This document shows, in pieces, positions 59,236-64,000 of a DNA stretch of 64,000 bases. The translations under genes and the position numbers were made by a program. The notes under the pieces are model-generated. The model saw nothing but the letters and a program-made list of their open reading frames with translations, had not been told where the DNA came from and made no database searches. Position 1 is the first letter of the stretch; each line of letters starts with the position of its first letter. The stretch lies in contig CP053153.1 in assembly GCA_014607495.2 (NCBI GenBank), positions 11,222,001 through 11,286,000 of the forward strand. Reading direction: 5' to 3'. Source of the DNA: Carposina sasakii (lineage: Eukaryota > Arthropoda > Insecta > Lepidoptera > Carposinidae).

Positions 59236-60776
59236 TATCAATGGGTTAGTTGTTTACGCCAGCTGTAGAAATCGGTGGCAATCAAGCAGAGAGGAGATGG
59301 CAATTTTTGCAAAGGGACAAGATCCAAGCGTCTTATAAGCGGTAAGGAATTGGAAATTGTACACAGCAACTCTGAAATTGCTTGTCCTCCGAGGTGTCTA
59401 TTGGTATTGCGGCTTCTGAAACATATTGACAGTATTTTACAAAGCTTTTGAAAATGAAGTGGCCAAGGATCTATATCGTTTAAATCGATATCGCTTTCGA
59501 TTGATCACAATCTTTTACGTACATCCTTAGCAGGATCTAAACTCTATTTAGTAGACAGTTGTTCAATAAGAACAACAATGAGTATAAAACATGACTTGCT
59601 CATTCCCATAGCAGTTCATCGGCATCTGCGAATATATTTTTAAACTCTAAAAGGTTCTTATTAATATCACACACGAAACGGAGCCGAGAACATCTGTACC
59701 GGTCGATATAGCACTCGATTCCCAATCGAGATTATGCTAAAGCGATGTCGAGACGTGTCGAACGAACCTATCTCGAATCGATATAAATCATCTTATTAAC
59801 TATTGTTTCGGGAGGTGTGGTGTGAAAGAGAGATATTATCGGCTCTCTGATGTGTTTTAAATTAACATAATAGGTTTTGTGAATGGGTATCGACTTTCTG
59901 TTTGTTGTTTTGAACGTCGAATGCGCTGGGAATCGGTTCGTGTCATTTTGTTCGAGGGCAGTTCCAAGCAAGGTGTTAAATATTAGCATAAAATTGCTTT
60001 TAGCTTGTAATAATACTAGTATGTACTTAGCTATAAATAAATTTCACTACGTAACCCTAAAATTATCCATTGCACATGAAAATGATTAAGTAAGATAGGT
60101 ATGTACAGATTTGAATATACAATATATGTATAAAACAGTATCTGACTGAGATTTGCTTCCTAAACAAATGCGAGTAAACATTCTATAGACATTTTTAAAA
60201 TATACACAAAATTTACAATCCCATTAACCTCACATAAAGATTTAATGCTTAATTTTGTGAGTGAGTGGTTTGTGAGTTGACTAATCTAATAAACAGTAAT
60301 ATAAAAGCTGTTATATGAAATAATATGAAATGTTATATGAAATAATATTAACCAGAATAAAGGTAAATCTGCGAGGCAAAGTTTACTGCCTTAGTACCAG
60401 CTGCGTCAATTCGATCGACAATAGTTAGAAGAATAACACAGAAATAGATTCCGTTGTTTTCCTGTACGTAACTATGATATTTGATTTCTGAGTACTGCTA
60501 TCGGAGAGGCATTTAGACAGTTTACAAATCGGCTGTAACTCTTTCTGGACGTCATTCGATGAACATGGACTTTAATCAATGAACTTATGGCGGCGCCTTT
60601 GCAGGTTAACTAACCGAGAATGATGGAGTCAATAAGGAAATAGTTTGCAGATGCGGCGGTTTGTGCCACAAACGCTATGTTCGACAGTAAAGTGAATAAC
60701 TAGTTTTTGCAATAATAACTTTTACACAAATTTTTTTATCAGATGATACATGTCATAGAGCATTTTTTTAAGTAAG

Positions 60777-61060
60777 TCAGTAAAACTTTAAATATTGATG
60801 TACAATGTAAAATATTTGAGCAGTTAAATGAGGAGCTTTTTGTTCAACATCATCGAAAGACCCCATAAAGATTGTACAATTTTGTGCTGTCCTCTTCCTT
60901 GCCTTATTTAATATGCCGGCTGAGTATCTGATTGGAATATCCACAAATCTTCTTACATCCTTGACAATCTCAGCTAGTTCCAACTCTTGTCTCATTCTTG
61001 CTGACTCAGCATCCTCCAGCACTGGTGATTGTTCTATTCGGCATTGTCAGTCAATGTCCC
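60777..61060 (-). pseudogene. Coding-like relic, unrecognised
   Basis: The reverse strand from about 61045 down to a stop near 60777 reads IEQSPVLEDAESARMRQELE, LAEIVKDVRRFVDIPIRYSA, GILNKARKRTAQNCTIFMG and SFDDVEQKAPHL. The composition is like a soluble protein (charged, helical, no low complexity), unlike chance frames elsewhere here. A TGA interrupts the frame just upstream at about 61053. There is no family I recognise. It could be a processed pseudogene piece, a transposon relic or an isolated exon. Confidence 0.35.
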
Positions 61061-61439
61061 ACAGACTAGTTAATTACTTTTCATTATACAATAAGCATGC
61101 AATCATTTGAAACACAGAGGATGGCCATACGTGGCCAGCTTGTGAAACGAGTTGGCCAATCATGGCTTGTGATGATGAGTTGTTTTTGTTGTGTCGATGT
61201 TAAAGGTTAAAGATATATTGACGTTCGTGCCTTTATATGTGGGATTAAGGTTTGGTATTTTGATTGTGTATGACCTAAAACAATTTTACAGTCTAGGTCC
61301 ATGTTCTTCCGCTTTGAATCTTCGCATCTTACTTGTGATGCGATCACGAAAGAGATGCAACAGCCACAGTTGCCACAACAGGTCTAGTTGTAAAAGATCA
61401 GTGACAAGCTGCTAGCCTTAGATTAATGATAGGTCTTCC

Positions 61440-61565
61440 CTCCGCAGCGAAGCGGAGCGAATCATTATTCTAAGCTGCTAGCTCATCGCCTGAAAAACGC
61501 CTCTCAGTTCCTACGTCTTACGACATCCACAAAAGGATATGCAGCTGATGTATTCTAGTGAACCA
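61440..61565 (+). repeat. Short repeat (CGACTCTTAYGACATG family), diverged
   Basis: CTACGTCTTACGACATCCAC, GGATATGCAGCTGATGTATT and CTAGTGAACCA match the other two copies at 45548 and 58190. Confidence 0.4.
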
Positions 61566-61569
61566 TAGA

Positions 61570-62970
61570 TGTAAAAAGCTAGGATTTTGAGAAAAAAAAG
61601 ACATTGTAAAATCTATAAGAATTATGTATATGATGATGATTTTCATTGTATGAACAATATGCAACTATTTAGAAGAAGTAACTACCTACCTATTTATTTA
61701 TTTATTTTTAGTGTCCAGCCAACATCTAACAGTGCGAATTTATTACTTAATTTTTATGTATCAAACTAACAATTTTATTACCTTTGCAAATTTTATAGAC
61801 TTCATAATTTTGGAGAACATTTATAATCGCAGAATAGTGGAAATAAAAACATTTATTACATTTTTAATAGGTAGCTAGGAACGTCATAAAGCTGTTTTAC
61901 ATAAAATGTAGATCCTAAAAAATACTGCTCATTAAAAATCTTGACCAAAAAATCTCGACAAGTCTTTAAAGTAGGAATATAAGGAGTTGCTAATATTTTG
62001 GACATAACCCGTGATTTTGTATACCTAAACGTTATTTTCAAAATCGAGCTATTTCCTTTGAATAAAGAGAAAGTAAGTAGGTAATTAAGTACACATAATG
62101 CTAGGTGAATACTGGCAAGAGCGGCTCAAATATTTTAAATATTGGTATTTAATTGAAGCATTAGGTTAAAGTACTAAGTATTCATAATATGTATATTATT
62201 AAATAGTGAGTAAGTAAGAACTAAGAACTCTAATATTGTTCACTTTTATAAAAAATTACGACAAAATTAGGACAGGAATTGTTGGCAAACACTTGAAGAA
62301 AATTTTAACATAGACAATCCGAAATAAGCATATATTTCGCTCTCCACGAATTTTCTAACATCGAATAGAAGACTCTCATTTTATAGCTGAACCAACAAAC
62401 AAATAGAGGTATTTTTATACCAATGTAAGCTGTTATAAACTTGCTAACCACAAGCTAAATAAAATTGTCCTATGACAATGTCGCTACAATCTACGCAAAT
62501 AACTTATGTAAATCAGCATTTATTCTAAAGCAGACTAAGTTTCGGGTTTTTTCCACTGGTCAGATAAGCGTGTAACGGTTTACGGGTCGTGTTTGACCCC
62601 CATTTAAATTGTATTTACATAGAAATTGCTGGACCCATTTAATTACACCCCAGGGGTCACTGAGAAGTTAACAGCAGTTTTAGGAATTGAAATTTAATAG
62701 TCATGTCCTATAATTTGAGATAAGGTTGAAAGTTTGTGCCTATTGGTGAAAATCTGATTGTGTTTTCTTCATGGAAATATGATTATTGTTTTAGGTAATA
62801 TCAACATCGTTTATTAAGTACGTACTTTAATGTAATTTTCTAGTAAGTAAATACAGTATTTTATTTACAATAGCTCTACTCGTACTCGGTTCCAACGATA
62901 CAAAGTGGACGGGTAAGCGACCGAAGAACTTAGGTATTTCGTACTCTCGGATTACCGTAACTTGTGGTTA
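61570..62970. other. No gene seen
   Basis: Intergenic AT-rich sequence, no supported repeat or ORF. Confidence 0.4.
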
Positions 62971-63262
62971 TAATTGAGGCCACCAGAACCAGAGCGGCCC
63001 AAACCACAATTTGTGAAAATATTAGTTAAGCACGACAATGCCCCTTTCAAACCCCCAAGCTCAAAGCCAGAGTGGCTCAAAGGTAATTTCAGTAAACAAT
63101 CATAGATGACATAAAAAAAATATGTTGTGGCATCTTGATTCTTATTAAAATATTAATAGAGCATAGTGTATTTTGGCATATATCCACATATTCGTATTTT
63201 GTATTTGGGCCACTCTGGTTCTGGTGGCCTCAATTACAAATACCCTTTTGTTACACCCTGTA
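62971..63262. mobile_element. Element with 33-bp inverted repeats and CACCCTGTA end
   Basis: TAATTGAGGCCACCAGAACC, AGAGCGGCCCAAA at 62971-63003 is the reverse complement of 63204-63236 with one mismatch. The right repeat runs straight into CCCTTTTGTTACACCCTGTA, the end of the GGGTGTAACA family. The left outer end is not clear. Confidence 0.6.
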
Positions 63263-64000
63263 TAAGACTGTATTACAAATTAGATGTAAGTCAAGCGAGA
63301 GTAGGTTACCACCAAATGGCGTATTTACATTGTTCAACAAAATCCATGTTAGGGAGACATTAAAAACTCCGGGCCGGTTGAATTTGTAGCGATCAGCCTG
63401 ATTTACAGGCCGTAATTAGAACGAGGCCTATTGGCCTGCTTCCCTTTCATGTCGTAAGGCTATTCGGACTTCTTGAGGCCACCATTAATTACGCTCCTAA
63501 TTATTCCAGTCTGATACTTTGTAATGGATCACGATACATTTTTATGGCTGACGCATCCTTAAATATTTAAAAAATCGAATCACGAACATCCTCGGTCAAA
63601 AGCTACGCATTTTAAATTCAGTTCGGTATTTTAGTAGGCAACATAAAGTTACCTACATGGGCTGCTGTCAGCATCACTACAAACAATGCGGCATCTGCTC
63701 GACATTATAAAAAAAAATCCGTATTTTTGAAAAATGAATCTGTTAAGCGTACGATGTAAGCTCGATAAAACCGTAGACTTAGCTCTTTTATCTATGGGTA
63801 AAACATAAATATTCACGCCAGAAACAAAATTTTTCTCAGTAGTTAAAGAAACCGAATTGTATACAAATCTGTAGCTAGGATTCTAGTTCCTATACCTCCC
63901 CCTAAGGATTCCGGTAAATGTCACTTTCAGTCAGCATAAATACCAGAAATTCATATTATTTTGAATTCGAAAAAGAAACGATTGAACACGGTAGGTGGAT
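63263..64000. other. No gene seen; right edge of window
   Basis: Intergenic. A slightly GC-richer block at 63370-63500 (CCTGATTTACAGGCCGTAAT) may be conserved, but nothing is identified. Confidence 0.4.

Overview
The window looks like nuclear DNA of an insect, most likely a moth or butterfly (Lepidoptera). It is AT-rich, almost all non-coding, and dense in short repeats of the kind seen in lepidopteran genomes: words such as TAGGTAGGTAC, RTE-type LINE tails ending in GATGATGATG, tRNA-like SINE pieces, foldback elements with TACAGGGTG ends, and repeats with AACCGACTTCAAA. There are no operons, Shine-Dalgarno sites or CRISPR arrays. The species assignment is inference; I could not run a search.

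Two genes can be supported. The first is the 3' half of a host GATA-type zinc-finger transcription factor on the + strand. Its exons are 16312-16446 (the carboxy-terminal GATA finger), 36396-36606 (the basic tail), 36915-37054 (a His/Pro-rich tail) and 37420-37446 (last eight codons and stop), followed by a 3' UTR of about 1.25 kb. The finger and its [11 protein letters not shown] tail belong to the GATA1/2/3 class; grain (GATAc) is my best guess. The amino-terminal finger and start codon are not in the window, so positions 1-16311 are probably the end of a long upstream intron. Positions 38716-64000 are downstream intergenic DNA.

The second gene sits inside the roughly 20 kb intron that splits the GATA finger from its basic tail. 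It is an uninterrupted 920-codon open reading frame (28484-31246). It lies in what I interpret as a complete 4,882-bp DNA transposon, 26890-31771. The ends are 13-bp perfect terminal inverted repeats (GGGCATTTCTACG), flanked by the direct repeat TTAT. At least eleven copies of a 13-mer resembling TCTCAATTCGGTG lie in its two subterminal regions. The protein has a basic amino terminus, a coiled-coil-like stretch, Cys/His clusters, and three conserved-looking acidic blocks compatible with an RNase H-fold DDE/D transposase. This is the most interesting item in the window: an apparently intact, possibly autonomous element of a family I cannot name with confidence (Sola-like is one hypothesis).

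The rest is a repeat landscape. 7286-9025 is a composite containing a 4 x 129-bp minisatellite and a foldback element. 8116-8502, 10237-10638 and 51144-51352 are three copies of one TACAGGGTG-ended family. 24782-25181 is a foldback element placed exactly between two 70-bp direct repeats. 40085-40530 and 46652-46753 are truncated RTE LINE ends, the second with a clear 10-bp target duplication. 44925-45110 and 53551-53734 are two copies of one MITE family. 47214-48115 is a repeat with internal tandem units. A reverse-strand coding-like relic at 60777-61060 is unrecognised.
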